Position numbers and translations under genes: made by a program. The notes under the pieces were generated by a model. That model did no database searches. It saw only the letters and a list, made by a program, of their open reading frames with translations, and was not told the origin of the DNA. 64,000 bases of DNA from Mycteria americana (taxonomy: Eukaryota; Chordata; Aves; Ciconiiformes; Ciconiidae), in contig NC_134367.1 in the NCBI RefSeq assembly GCF_035582795.1, forward strand, positions 51,677,562 through 51,741,561, given 5' to 3'. Of this stretch, positions 1-8,804 are shown piece by piece; position 1 is the stretch's first letter; every line of letters starts with the position of its first letter.

Positions 1-889
1 GGGATTCAGGATTCACGGGAGCAATCGAGGAGAGGCTATGACCTAGCAATAATAACATTGCCATGGGGAAGGGAGGGGAACAGCCTTGGATTTCAGTCCC
101 CTTTTCCAAGTCTGCTCTATGTACTTTACATCAAACATTTGTCAGAGGACAAAACGTAAAGTTCAGGGAAAAAAGGACCATGAGCCACATCTCCAGCTCC
201 TACCAGGTGCTCTCATGACTGGAGGTACAGAATAACAGAGGGAGGGAGATGCTTTGACTTCTTCCTCCAGGGGCCACATACAGGAGAAAATAATTAATTC
301 TTTGAAGGAACTGAAATAGGCTGTATGTAGGCACCTGCTCTCAAAAGGAGAGGCCAGGCTGTGGGTCTCAGCAAAGGGAAATCCTTTCCTGCAACCCTCA
401 TTCTCTTCACCTGATCCCTGGTTAAAGCCTCTGCTATACAAGCGTGCCTTATGTTTGCAGGTAGAAGGAAGCAGGACTGTGAAAGGTGGTTATTTTAGGG
501 CTGTGGTGTGTAGGCACCCCTACAACAGCACCATGTAGACAGGACAGCCACCTAGGGACATTTTTTGTCCCATGAAGACAAACAACGATGCCACAGCTTC
601 AGAGGTGTAGCTTTCAGGTCTCCCTATGGGTGTCCCACCTCTAGGCACTTAGCACCCGGGATCCCGCTGCCAGACAGGTACCCAGCCCCTTTCCCCCGCA
701 CCTCATGCAGGCCTCCACCACCTCCGGCAGGGCTGCGAGTCCCTCCAGAGGTGGGCTTCAACTTGACTTTGAGACAAGGGGCACCGGGAAACCAGGAGAC
801 TGCTCTGCCTGATCCTCGGTGCAGCCGTAGCTTCTGGCTGAAAGTAGTTTTTAGTGCCAGTGCCACGGTACCTTCGGGAAAGGCGTTTC
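1..889. other. Upstream non-coding flank
   Basis: No gene, RNA or repeat is recognised here. The open frames in it are short, lack plausible exon signals and match no family I know. GC content and CpG density climb from about position 640 towards the island that follows. It could be an intergenic flank or an intron of an upstream transcript; the window gives no way to choose. Confidence 0.5.
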
Positions 890-1274
890 TCCCAGCACCG
901 CTGCCGGCAGTACCCGAAGCCTGCCCGCAGCCTCCCCGCGCTGCCCCGCTGAACGAAGGGGCAGCTTCATGCGACGGGGCCCGGGCAGGGCTTGCAGGGT
1001 CCCAACCGGAGCCCCCCCGTCCACACCGCGCACCAGCGGCCGCCTCCCCGCCGGCCTCACGCCAGCCAGGCCCGCCCGACCGGCGCTCACCCCGGGCCAG
1101 GCCCGTCGCGCAGCAGGCCCGGCGCCCAGCGAGCCCGCCCGGCCCGGCTCGCCGCGCCTCCCAGGAGCGGCCCCGGCCAAGGCCATCGAGGCGGGGGGGG
1201 ACGGGACGGACGGAGGGACGGACGACACCCACACGCTCCGCACCGGGACAGCGCCCGCCACCCCGCCCGGGACC

Positions 1275-1294
1275 GGGGGGGGGGGGGGGGGGGG
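1275..1294 (+). repeat. 20-nt poly-G tract
   Basis: An uninterrupted run of 20 G residues lies inside the upstream CpG island, about 100 bp before the first CCAAT box. Such tracts can form quadruplexes and are often mis-assembled, so the exact length should be treated with caution. Confidence 0.9.
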
Positions 1295-1400
1295 CACCCG
1301 CGCCGTCGCCCCTCCCCCCACCTCGCGCCCCCTCCCCGCGCCGCATTTTACTCGATTGTTTATTATTTTCCAGGGGGCGGCGGCGGGGTGGAGGCGCCGG

Positions 1401-1447
1401 CCAATGGGAAGCGCCGCTGCCCTGACGGGCGACAGATGCCGGCCAAT
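1401..1447 (+). promoter_or_regulatory. Paired CCAAT boxes (NF-Y type)
   Basis: Two GGCCAATGGG elements start their CCAAT cores at 1401 and 1443. The 42-bp offset is close to four helical turns, which puts both on the same DNA face, as seen in many NF-Y promoters. A CRE-like site and GC boxes follow within 100 bp, so transcription to the right is the simplest reading. Confidence 0.7.
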
Positions 1448-1492
1448 GGGCGGCGAGGGCGGGCCCCGGCGGTCACGCGCGGCTCTAGAGCA

Positions 1493-1500
1493 TGACATCA
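1493..1500 (+). promoter_or_regulatory. CRE/ATF-like site
   Basis: TGACATCA differs by one base from the canonical CRE palindrome. It sits 46 bp after the second CCAAT core and next to a short palindrome (GCTCTAGAGC, 1482-1491). The CCAAT-CCAAT-CRE order is typical of compact promoters. Confidence 0.5.
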
Positions 1501-1531
1501 TCTGTTTGCACGGCGCAGCCTAGCTTGGTGC

Positions 1532-1589
1532 GGGCGGGGCGGGGGCGGGGGCGGGGCTGCGGAGAAGGGGCGGGGCGGGGGCGGGCGGG
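1532..1589 (+). promoter_or_regulatory. GC-box cluster with quadruplex-type G runs
   Basis: Runs of three to five G separated by single C residues occupy 1532-1556 and again 1567-1589. They provide several overlapping Sp1-type GC boxes, and each block meets the usual four-run G-quadruplex pattern on the plus strand. Confidence 0.75.
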
Positions 1590-1833
1590 CAGCCGCCGCG
1601 GCGGGGCTCGGCGGGGCTAGCGGCGGGGGCTTGGCCCGGCCCTCGGCTCCTCCCGCCCTGCCGCCGGCGGGGCGCGGGGTTTGGGTGACCCCGGCTCGCC
1701 GGGCGGCCCTCCCAGCGGCAGGTGCCGCGTCCCACGCGGCGGGGAGTAGCTGCCGGCCGTTGGGCTCGCGGCGCGGAGCGCCTCAGGGGCGGCTCTCCCT
1801 GGCGGGCGCCCAACCGCCGGTTCAACCCCCCCG

Positions 1834-1845
1834 CTGAGGTAACCC
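1834..1845 (+). other. Candidate splice donor after upstream promoter
   Basis: The sequence CTGAG/GTAACC puts a good donor at 1839-1840, at the downstream edge of the upstream CpG island and about 290 bp after the GC-box cluster. A non-coding first exon of roughly 1550-1838 could end here. No transcript evidence is available, and the partner acceptor is unknown. Confidence 0.3.
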
Positions 1846-2062
1846 CGCCGCGGGTCCTCCGGCAGGGCCGCTGCCCCCCGGCGTGTGGGCTAAGGAAGGT
1901 GTTAAATTATAATAATGGAGTAATTACGCGATAAGTGGGTATAATTAAGCCCGTATGGGGTAACCGAGACGGGTTAAGTGACATGCCCGGGTTGCACAAC
2001 GAGTCGGTGGCGGGGCAGAACGGCATTTAGCCGCTCGGAGCAGCCCGAGCCAAGCAGGAGAG

Positions 2063-2085
2063 CTGTCTGTCTGTCTGTCTGTCTG
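2063..2085 (+). repeat. (CTGT)n microsatellite
   Basis: Five CTGT units plus CTG are followed directly by CACAGGTACC. The pyrimidine-rich repeat next to CACAG also looks like a splice acceptor, but this may be chance. Confidence 0.9.
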
Positions 2086-4256
2086 CACAGGTACCGGAGA
2101 GGTCGGTTCGTGGAGGTGTCCTGATGAGGCAGGAGGCGAGGGGAGGTGATTAAATGTCTCCTTCATTCATTAACAGAAACTGCTGTTGTGAGGATGAAAT
2201 CCTTTCATATCATCTCAGCAGAATGTAAAACTAAAAAGGTGGAGTTTCTTGCCAGATCTTGGCACTTTGACTCATTTCACCCTAATGATATAAACTCAAT
2301 AATTGCATGTACTCCCAAGTATTCAAAAATTATGATGCAAGCTTTTGAGTAGCGTAATGTCAGCTTAAAAATTAGGTTTAAAAAGGTTTTAAAACATGCA
2401 ATTAGGGTTTTTTTTTTTTTCCCTGCTTTCTTCCTGGCCCTGAAAGTATACTTGGGTCACATCCATGGAGCATCAGGAACTTGGCTATTGGTTTAAAATG
2501 GAAGCTGAGATGCTCCTTTAATGGGACCCTGAGAACAGGGATTTCAGGAAAACACCAGTATTGCAGGACTCATAAATAAAGCTGAGAAAGCTGGCAACAC
2601 TGCTATGCACTATTTGTGGTTGTTATTAAGTGTACAAAACACTGTTAGAAGCCCACTACTTCTACCCTTGAGAAGCTGAGTCTTTCTCGGCCTACAGGGC
2701 ACAGCTTTTTGCTGGGCCTTGGCAGTGCAGCTTCAGCAGATGTGAGGCCGCTTTAATGACAATTTGAAGCTATAGGGTTGAATTCTCCCACTTCCTCAGC
2801 TTCACAACTCCTTACTCGACCAGTTTTTTTGGAGGTTTCATTGTAAATATTGTTTCTTCCAGAAAGGTGATCCTGTTTTTTAATGTGGATGACTGTAGTC
2901 ATGGTACTCCATGCAGCGCAGAAACGGGTCAAGAATTCCTCAGCAGTGGTGCTCAAGTGTAGGTGTATGCAGAGCTGAATGCTTCCAGCCTTAGTGTTTG
3001 GTCCCCAAACTGTCAAGATCACTTGAGGAAAGAGTTTTTCTCTCCACAGTAGTAATGTCACCGTTTCCTTCTGCTACTGCACTTCTCTTCCTTCCCCTCC
3101 CCTCCCTTACAGCGGTCAGTCAGCCAGTTCACAGGCTGAAGTCCAACTTCAATTGATCTTTAAATTGCTGTTCATCACTTTGAGGGAAATTTTATAGTCA
3201 GAACTCTGTAGCCGTCTTTGGCAAACCCTTCATGTCTCCACGGCACAATTTGGAGCGTTGCTCTGTGTCTATCTGCCAGTCAGCCAATCTCCCTGTAATA
3301 ACTGTGGAACCCATCAGCCAGTTTTAGCCAAATTGGGCAGAAAGGTTAAAGTCTCAAAGTATGAAGTTGGCTGGCTTATAGACGTTTCTTTCTAATCAGC
3401 ACACAGGTTGCTCTGAATCAGCCACAAAACCTACTGCCCTTTGCCCAGTCTGTGTTTAAAGGACGTAGGGAACTGCGGGAAGAACAAAAAATACACTGAG
3501 GGAGCTGCTCTCTCACGGGGTGGATGGGAGGGGTAGACAGGGACACAAACCTCTCGGAGACCAGGCTGCAGGTGGCTTACAAAACAACCCGTCGTATACT
3601 TATTTGTGTGAAGTCCATGAAGACAATGCAGCCGTTGTTCAATGTAACTGCAATATAACATCGTTTTATTGAGCGGCAGTACACTTTGCAGTAGATTTCT
3701 ATAATGATGTAATGATGAGAAGTTCCAGGTCCCCCACCCCCCATGCAACTTTAGCTCCAACCATGCTTCTGCAGTAAGATGTTTGTGTAAGAGAGGTAAA
3801 GCCAGAAATGTGACCTGCGCTTCTCTAGCTGCCAGCCCGGGAGAATGTAGGTTATGGCAGAGTGAAGGAGTGATCATATCTGGGTTACCGCCGTGAACTG
3901 GTACGCTCTCATCTTATGGGAAGCTTGACGCTTTGAATCGACAAAATGGAAGAATGAGAATGAAAACTGAGCTGATGATAGCCTGCAGTAGTTGAACGTA
4001 GCAGCTCAAAAGAGTTAATCTCAACACAAAAATCACTTATGAGGATTCCCACCCAGAGTGCTGTCATACGAACGCTACTTTCCCCGAAGCGGTATGCCGC
4101 AGGCCCCACGTCTCATGGGTCTTGCGTGGTCCATGTATGGCTGAGATCACCCCCAGAGATGACTGGGAGCTGCAAAGTAACTGTGACCCTGCCAGACCCA
4201 CATAATCAGGTACCGTGATAGGTACACATCTTCTCAATATACACTTGAGCAGGGAT

Positions 4257-4294
4257 AGTAGATAAAAGGAGATGCAGTAGATAAAGGAAGACGC
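4257..4294 (+). repeat. 19-bp tandem duplication
   Basis: Two adjacent 19-nt units (4257-4275 and 4276-4294) both begin AGTAGATAAA and differ at three positions. Each unit contains a GATAA core. Confidence 0.8.
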
Positions 4295-4763
4295 AGCACT
4301 GCCCCGAAACACTCGCAGTCTAAGTAGGCACAATGAGTGAGTGAGGCTTTCAAATGGCCTCAGGGCTGGCCTAACTTTATTCCTGTTGAAGTCAGTGATA
4401 AAACTCCCATAAACGGAGCCTTTTTGAAAAACCCACCCTTGGGGCATTGAAGAACTTAAAGGAAGAGACTGGAAATCGTGCAGGCTTTAGATTCAATTTT
4501 GATCAGTTTTTATACGTATTTCAGCGGGCCCAGCCACAGCACGCCGATAAGGACTCCTCTGTCTTTCTGTTTTGTACATGCACATTTGGTAAGTAAAACG
4601 TGTAGGAACAATTATACTGTGGTTTTAATTCCGCCTCTACACTGCAATATCTCGGGCACACGCGTGCTGTGTGGAGCTGTGAAGAACTGGTACCGTGACT
4701 TCTGTGATAAAGGCTGTACGGCTGATATACCAGTGAATTCTGAAGAGGGCAGATAATCTTGCA

Positions 4764-5062
4764 GTAAAGGCCCAGGGCTGGCACTCAGGAGATCCAGTTT
4801 TATTTCTCAGTTCTGACATGGGCTTCCTGTATGACCTCAGCACAGTCATGTAATTGCTTGGTGCCTCAGTCCATCATCTCTTTAATAGGGTTACTGCTTA
4901 CTTATTTCCTTTCTCCCGCCCTGGCCTGCCTTACTTGGACTGCAATTCTGCCAGGGAGTGGAGCATTTCTTACCACATGCAGGGCCTTCACCCAGTACAA
5001 TGAGATCTAATGGCAATGCCTGTACAGTAATGCAATGCCAATTAAATAAATAAATGAAGATG
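4764..5062 (+). repeat. Old MIR-like tRNA-derived SINE
   Basis: The segment at 4764-4910 shows the familiar MIR/amniote SINE order: GGCACTCAGGAGATCC, then a degenerate TTCTCAGTTCTGACATGGG block, a TGTATGACCT segment and GGTGCCTCAGTCCATCATCT. A tail-like part near 4985-5062 reads CCCAGTACAATGAGATC and ends in AAATAAATAAATGA, as in related amniote elements. The copy is heavily diverged, so it is an ancient insertion. Assignment is from memory of the family consensus and was not aligned. Confidence 0.7.
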
Positions 5063-6389
5063 ATAATATCATTTAGGACTGGATTTGCAGTTTGCGATCC
5101 AGCCCAAGGTCAAAGTGCTACGCTTCCCTGGAACCTTGGGACCTAAGGAAGCGCTCCACGAGGAGGTTTCTGCACTGGTCAAAATCAGCCCCAAGCAGTA
5201 GCAGGTTTTGGGAAAGGGCTGAGCATCAGTCACAGCTTTGCAGCCGGCCTTCTCTGGCTAACGGCTGAAAGCCACAAGCAGAGGCTCCTTGGAGACGTTG
5301 GGCTAAGCAGCTCCTCATCGTGCACGGCCTTGTCTGATCTTGGTTCCTGGCTCTTCAATGCTACTGCGGTTCTCCTCCCCTACCAACTGCTAAATCATAC
5401 ACATGAATGCCAGTATCACAACTGCAGGGTAGCTGGTGTCTTTTTGAGCTGCCTTGCATTCCCGTAAGGGGCCACGTTACAACAAAAGCCATGGCAGGGC
5501 ACGCAACGTTGCGACCCAAAACGGAGCTGCAGTGAAAATTATTTCCATTACTCGAACCTGCATTCATTCTGATTAATTCAGTGTCTCCTACTATATTTAG
5601 ATAACTGAGGATTAATTGCATGCATGCTGAAATGCTGTCCCTTGTAATAAAATCATGCCGAACTATTCCTAACTTGAGTGCCACTTGAATTCGAAACCTA
5701 ACTAGACCCTGAGGGCCTTAGCCCTTACTTATCAGGATGTGTAAGGCATGCAGGATCAGGGCCTTGCTGTTTTCTAATCAAACCAAATGGTTTTTAAATC
5801 TCATTGCTTGTCTATAATGCTAAATAAATCAGGAATAATTTAATTTGTCTGCTAATTCTACCCAGCTATGCTTCAGAAGCACACCTGCTTCTCAACGCAT
5901 GCCATTATCTATATCTGGTATCGGAGACAACGCTATTTTAGTGCTAAATCTAGTCCATAGTTTAGGTCGATACAAAGCTAGGTGAGAACTGATACGTATA
6001 CATTGCAATGTAATGTATTTATAACTACATCTATATTAATAGCTCAGTATGCCTTGGCTTTGTGGGTCACCCCTTTATCCAACCCATAATTAACTACGTC
6101 TTCAAGCGAGCTACTTCGGAGGGCTTTCTGCCAGGGCACAGCCTCCGAGGAGGAAGGACAGTGGGATTACATTCACGTGTGGACATGTCCGAACATGCTC
6201 CCGTGTCACCCGCAGGCAGAATGAAAGTTTTCAAAAAATTACTAAACCGGACTCCGAATTTTAAGTTTACCAGAACAACTCGTGCACCAATAGTTCACGA
6301 CCTGTGGAAACAAGTCAGAAAAGAAACAGCGCGCTATTCCTCCGCCGTGACCGGCTGCCAGAGCTGGTTTGACGGTGAAGGTACAGGCG
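5063..6389. other. Non-coding spacer between the two CpG islands (right part)
   Basis: No gene is recognised. A stretch around 5700-5785, with GTAAGGCATGCAGGATCAGG, weakly resembles an old amniote interspersed repeat. The remainder is AT-rich unique sequence up to the abrupt rise in GC near 6390. Confidence 0.5.
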
Positions 6390-6887
6390 GTGAGGGCTGA
6401 GGCTGTGCTCCCTCCCGGTCAGGCGGGCCTGACAAAGAGGAGAGGTACGGACAAGTGGGACGGTTGCCTCCGTTTTTGCCGGTTAAATTCTAGTAAGCGA
6501 GGAGAGCCAGGGCTAACGTAGCCCTGGGAAAGAGCTACCGTAGCCTTCGAGGGACGTGAGGGCGTCCCGCGGCGCGGCCAGGCCCCGGGCCGGCGGGGGA
6601 CGCGCAGCCGCGGCGGCACCGGCGGGGAGGAGCTGCCGCTCCGCGGCTAAGGCAAGGCGAGCGGGCAGGCGCTTTCCCCGCCGGGTGCCGGCGGCCGCTC
6701 CCGCCCGCCCAGCCCCGCCGGCTCCCCCCGGCCCGGCCCGGCGCATCCCGCCCCGTCGGGGCGGCCCCTGCGCGGCACCGCCCGCCCTCCGCCCGTGGGC
6801 GGGCCGTGCCGTGCCGTGCGGTTAGGTTGAGGCTCCCTGCGTGTGTCTATAACTTTGTGTTGCTGCCGGTGGTTGTTAGGAGGAGGG

Positions 6888-7037
6888 ATGTGGAAGTCGG
6901 CGGCGAGCAGGGTGACAGGCTGCTCGGGCGGGCTGCGGCGGCGGCAGGCTGGCTCGGCGCGGGCGGATCGCTTGCCTCTCGCCGGCTGCTCGCAGAGGGA
7001 GCGGGCGGTTTGCCGCTTTCCCCTCCTTCGCCTTTAA
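6888..7037 (+). other. Possible upstream ORF, 49 codons
   Basis: An ATG at 6888, in the context AGGGATGTG with a purine at -3, opens a 49-codon frame rich in Arg and Cys that closes at 7037. It matters only if transcription starts upstream of it. There is no evidence that the peptide itself is functional. Confidence 0.3.
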
Positions 7038-7087
7038 AGGGAAGGCTCCTCGGAGCTGAAGGCGCAGGAGCAGGAGGAGCAGGAGCC

Positions 7088-7235
7088 ATGCAGCAGCGCT
7101 GCTTCTTCCTCCCGTGAATTCGGATCTCGATTTCTGCCGGTGTGGAGGTGGCTGTTGATTCTCCCCCCCCCTCCCCGCCTCCCTCTCCTCCCGATGTGGC
7201 TCTCCCTGCCTCTTCTGCCTGCGCTTTTTAAATGA
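7088..7235 (+). other. Two short upstream ORFs in the leader
   Basis: A 9-codon frame (7088-7117) begins GAGCCATGC with G at -3, and a 13-codon frame (7194-7235) begins CCGATGT. Both lie in the presumed FOXO3 leader and would be met by scanning ribosomes before the main start codon if transcription starts upstream of them. Confidence 0.35.
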
Positions 7236-7264
7236 CTTGAGTGAAGGGGGGGAAAACTGTCAAG

Positions 7265-7353
7265 ATGGCAGCAGCAGGAGCAAGGAGGTTATGAATGTGG
7301 TGTTGATGCTGGAACAAAACCTATTCTCTTTGGCAGCCCTAGGGAGGGCTTAA
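7265..7353 (+). other. Overlapping upstream ORF pair with ATGA junction
   Basis: The first frame (7265-7294, 9 codons) starts in TCAAGATGG, with A at -3 and G at +4. This is almost the same context as the true FOXO3 start. Its TGA overlaps the ATG of a second frame (7291-7353, 20 codons) as ATGA. If included in the mRNA, the pair should lower initiation at the main start or make it conditional. Confidence 0.4.
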
Positions 7354-7560
7354 AGCTTCTGGACCTGTTGGAAGACTGGCGATTTGATTTGTTCCCGTTG
7401 TGTTTGCTTTTTCCCTGCGAGAAGAAGGATTTTTTTTTTTTTTAACCGACCAGCCCCTGGGGTGGCCTGCTCTCGCCCTCTGCTCTGTCGGCTGTGAGAT
7501 TTTGGGGGGTTGCTTGCGTGTGGCTTGGGGGGCACAGCAAAGTGACAGGCTTACGCTAGT

Positions 7561-7609
7561 ATGCAGCTGGATGTATGCTAAGACTTCGTCTCCCTTTAGG
7601 GCGTTTTGA
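7561..7609 (+). other. Nested short upstream ORFs
   Basis: ATGs at 7561 (6 codons, to 7581) and 7571 (12 codons, to 7609) overlap in different frames. A further minimal ATG-GAG-TGA lies at 7807-7815. All are upstream of the main start in the likely leader. Confidence 0.35.
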
Positions 7610-7818
7610 AGAAGGAAAAAGTCTTCGGCGTAATCTGAAGGACCCCTCTCCCTGCCCTCCTGCCGAGGGAGGGGGCAAAGGACCACCCCCCCAAAAGGGA
7701 AGATATCTGCGGAAGCGACGAGGAGCGAGCTTGGAGGGGCGGGGGGGGGGTGTCCTCTCCCGGCTGGATACAGCGCGGTTCCCGCTGGAGCTACTTCTGC
7801 ATCCGCATGGAGTGAAAC

Positions 7819-7826
7819 ATAAACAA
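7819..7826 (-). promoter_or_regulatory. Forkhead-type site in leader/promoter
   Basis: ATAAACAA (TTGTTTAT on the minus strand) matches the forkhead core and differs from the FOXO consensus only in the last base. It lies 391 bp upstream of the start codon inside the CpG island, where such AT-rich sites are uncommon. FOXO proteins are known to stimulate transcription of FOXO genes, so autoregulation is plausible. Confidence 0.45.
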
Positions 7827-8077
7827 ACGCACACACGCACCGCGGGAGCGGCCGCCGCTCCGCCGGCGCGGAGGGCAGCGCCGCGGGCACCTCCGGCACC
7901 GCCCGGCCCCGCGCTGCCCGCCCCGCGCTGCCGCTCCGGCTCCTAATCTGATTTTTTTTCCTTTTCCCCCCTCCCTCCCTCCCTCCCCTTCTCCCCCCGC
8001 TCCGCCGTGCGCATCGCCCGCGGGGAGCGGGGCTCGGGGTGCAGCGGAGAGCCTGCCAGCCCTTAGCGGAGAGCGGC

Positions 8078-8107
8078 ATGCCCGCCCGGCGGCCCCCCGC
8101 CTGCTAG
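8078..8107 (+). other. Short upstream ORF nearest the FOXO3 start
   Basis: A 9-codon Pro/Arg-rich frame starts in GCGGCATGC (G at -3) and ends at TAG, 109 nt before the main start codon. It is the closest upstream ORF noted and so the most likely to lie in all transcripts. Confidence 0.4.
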
Positions 8108-8216
8108 GCTCCCGTCGGCACCGAGGAGGCGGCGGAGGAGGAGCAGGGTCGGCGGCCGCCCGCCCCGTCGCAGCGCCCCGCTGCCGCCGCCGCAGCCGCC
8201 CGCGGGGGAGGCCAAG

Positions 8217-8798
8217 ATGGCAGAGGCGTCGCCCCCCGCCCCGCTCTCGCCCCTGGACGTGGAGCTGGACCCCGAGTTCGAGCCGCAGAGCCGCCCCCGC
8301 TCCTGCACCTGGCCCCTGCAGAGGCCCGAGCTGCAGGCCAGCCCCGCCAAGCCCGCCGGCGAGCCGCCCGCCGACGCCGCCTCCATGATCCCCGAGGAGG
8401 AGGACGACGAGGAGGAGGGGGGCGGCTCGGCCATGGCCGTCGGCAGCGCGGCCCCCGCCGGCGGAGAAGCGGTGGCGGCGGCCACCGCCGTCCCGGAGGA
8501 GGCGGCGCGGCTGCTGGCCCCGCTGCCCGGGGGCGGCCCGGAGGGGCCGAGCCTCTCGCCGGGGGGAGCGGCGGCGGGCGGCGGGGGGCTGAGCGGGGGC
8601 CCGGCGGCGGCGGCGCCGAGGAAGTGCTCGTCGCGGCGCAACGCGTGGGGCAACCTCTCCTACGCCGACCTCATCACCCGCGCCATCGAGAGCTCCCCGG
8701 AGAAGCGCCTCACCCTCTCCCAGATCTACGACTGGATGGTCCGCTGCGTGCCCTACTTCAAGGACAAGGGCGACAGCAACAGCTCGGCCGGCTGGAAG
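8217..8798 (+). CDS. FOXO3: FOXO3 first coding exon (residues 1-194, partial gene)
   Basis: This exon encodes the N-terminus of forkhead box protein O3, a transcription factor that acts in the nucleus on stress-resistance, cell-cycle and apoptosis genes and is exported when AKT phosphorylates it. The start is in a strong context (GCCAAGATGG). Residues 16-36 contain the FOXO N-terminal motif; RPRSCTWP places the AKT/14-3-3 threonine at T31, equivalent to human T32. An acidic patch (EEEDDEEE) is at 60-67, and an Ala/Gly/Pro-rich disordered linker spans about 68-134. The forkhead domain begins near residue 138 ([15 protein letters not shown]). It includes helix 2 ([11 protein letters not shown]) and the FOXO-specific KGDSN insertion at 184-188. 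The exon stops after GWK at a phase-0 junction, the known FOXO boundary. The MIPEEEDDE motif favours FOXO3 over FOXO1, FOXO4 or FOXO6. The recognition helix and C-terminal domains lie beyond the window. Confidence 0.97.
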
Positions 8799-8804
8799 GT
8801 GAGG
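8796..8804 (+). other. FOXO3: FOXO3 exon 1 splice donor
   Basis: AAG/GTGAGG gives a near-consensus donor with GT at 8799-8800. It falls after a complete Lys codon (phase 0), at the position where other vertebrate FOXO genes are split within the forkhead domain. Reading on without splicing gives 55 more codons to a stop at 8964-8966. Confidence 0.95.

Larger units (their letters stand above)
890..1890. promoter_or_regulatory. Upstream CpG island, probable promoter
   Basis: About 1 kb of very GC-rich, CpG-dense sequence lies 6.3 kb upstream of the FOXO3 start codon and is separated from the main FOXO3 island by about 4.5 kb of ordinary DNA. It contains two CCAAT boxes in the same orientation (1401-1405 and 1443-1447), a CRE-like TGACATCA (1493-1500), a long run of GC boxes (1532-1589) and a forkhead-like TGTTTATT (1357-1364). 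This is a classical TATA-less housekeeping promoter layout. Open frames across it on both strands are low-complexity Pro/Arg/Gly/Ala translations and are not called as genes. It may drive an alternative FOXO3 first exon or a non-coding RNA; direction is not proven. Confidence 0.75.
1891..4763. other. Non-coding spacer between the two CpG islands (left part)
   Basis: This is ordinary sequence with moderate AT content. It holds a CTGT microsatellite (2063-2085), short T runs and a 19-bp tandem duplication (4257-4294). Open frames, the longest being 148 codons on the minus strand at 3431-3877, show no recognisable domain. Confidence 0.6.

Noticed and set aside
565..1425. Long open frame of 286 codons, with others on both strands, in the upstream CpG island
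   Set aside because: The translations are Pro/Arg/Gly/Ala low complexity and overlap in several frames on both strands. This is the signature of GC-rich, stop-poor promoter DNA, not of a gene.
2063..2100. CTGT repeat followed by CACAG, considered as a splice acceptor
   Set aside because: Microsatellites often look like polypyrimidine tracts; no branch site or exon could be supported.
7339..8079. 246-codon minus-strand frame in the FOXO3 promoter
   Set aside because: GC-rich shadow frame with poly-Lys and Arg/Ala runs; it contains no domain and lies antisense to the leader.
8063..8653. 196-codon minus-strand frame opposite the FOXO3 exon
   Set aside because: Antisense shadow of the real coding exon; Ser/Ala/Gly runs mirror the GC-rich codons.
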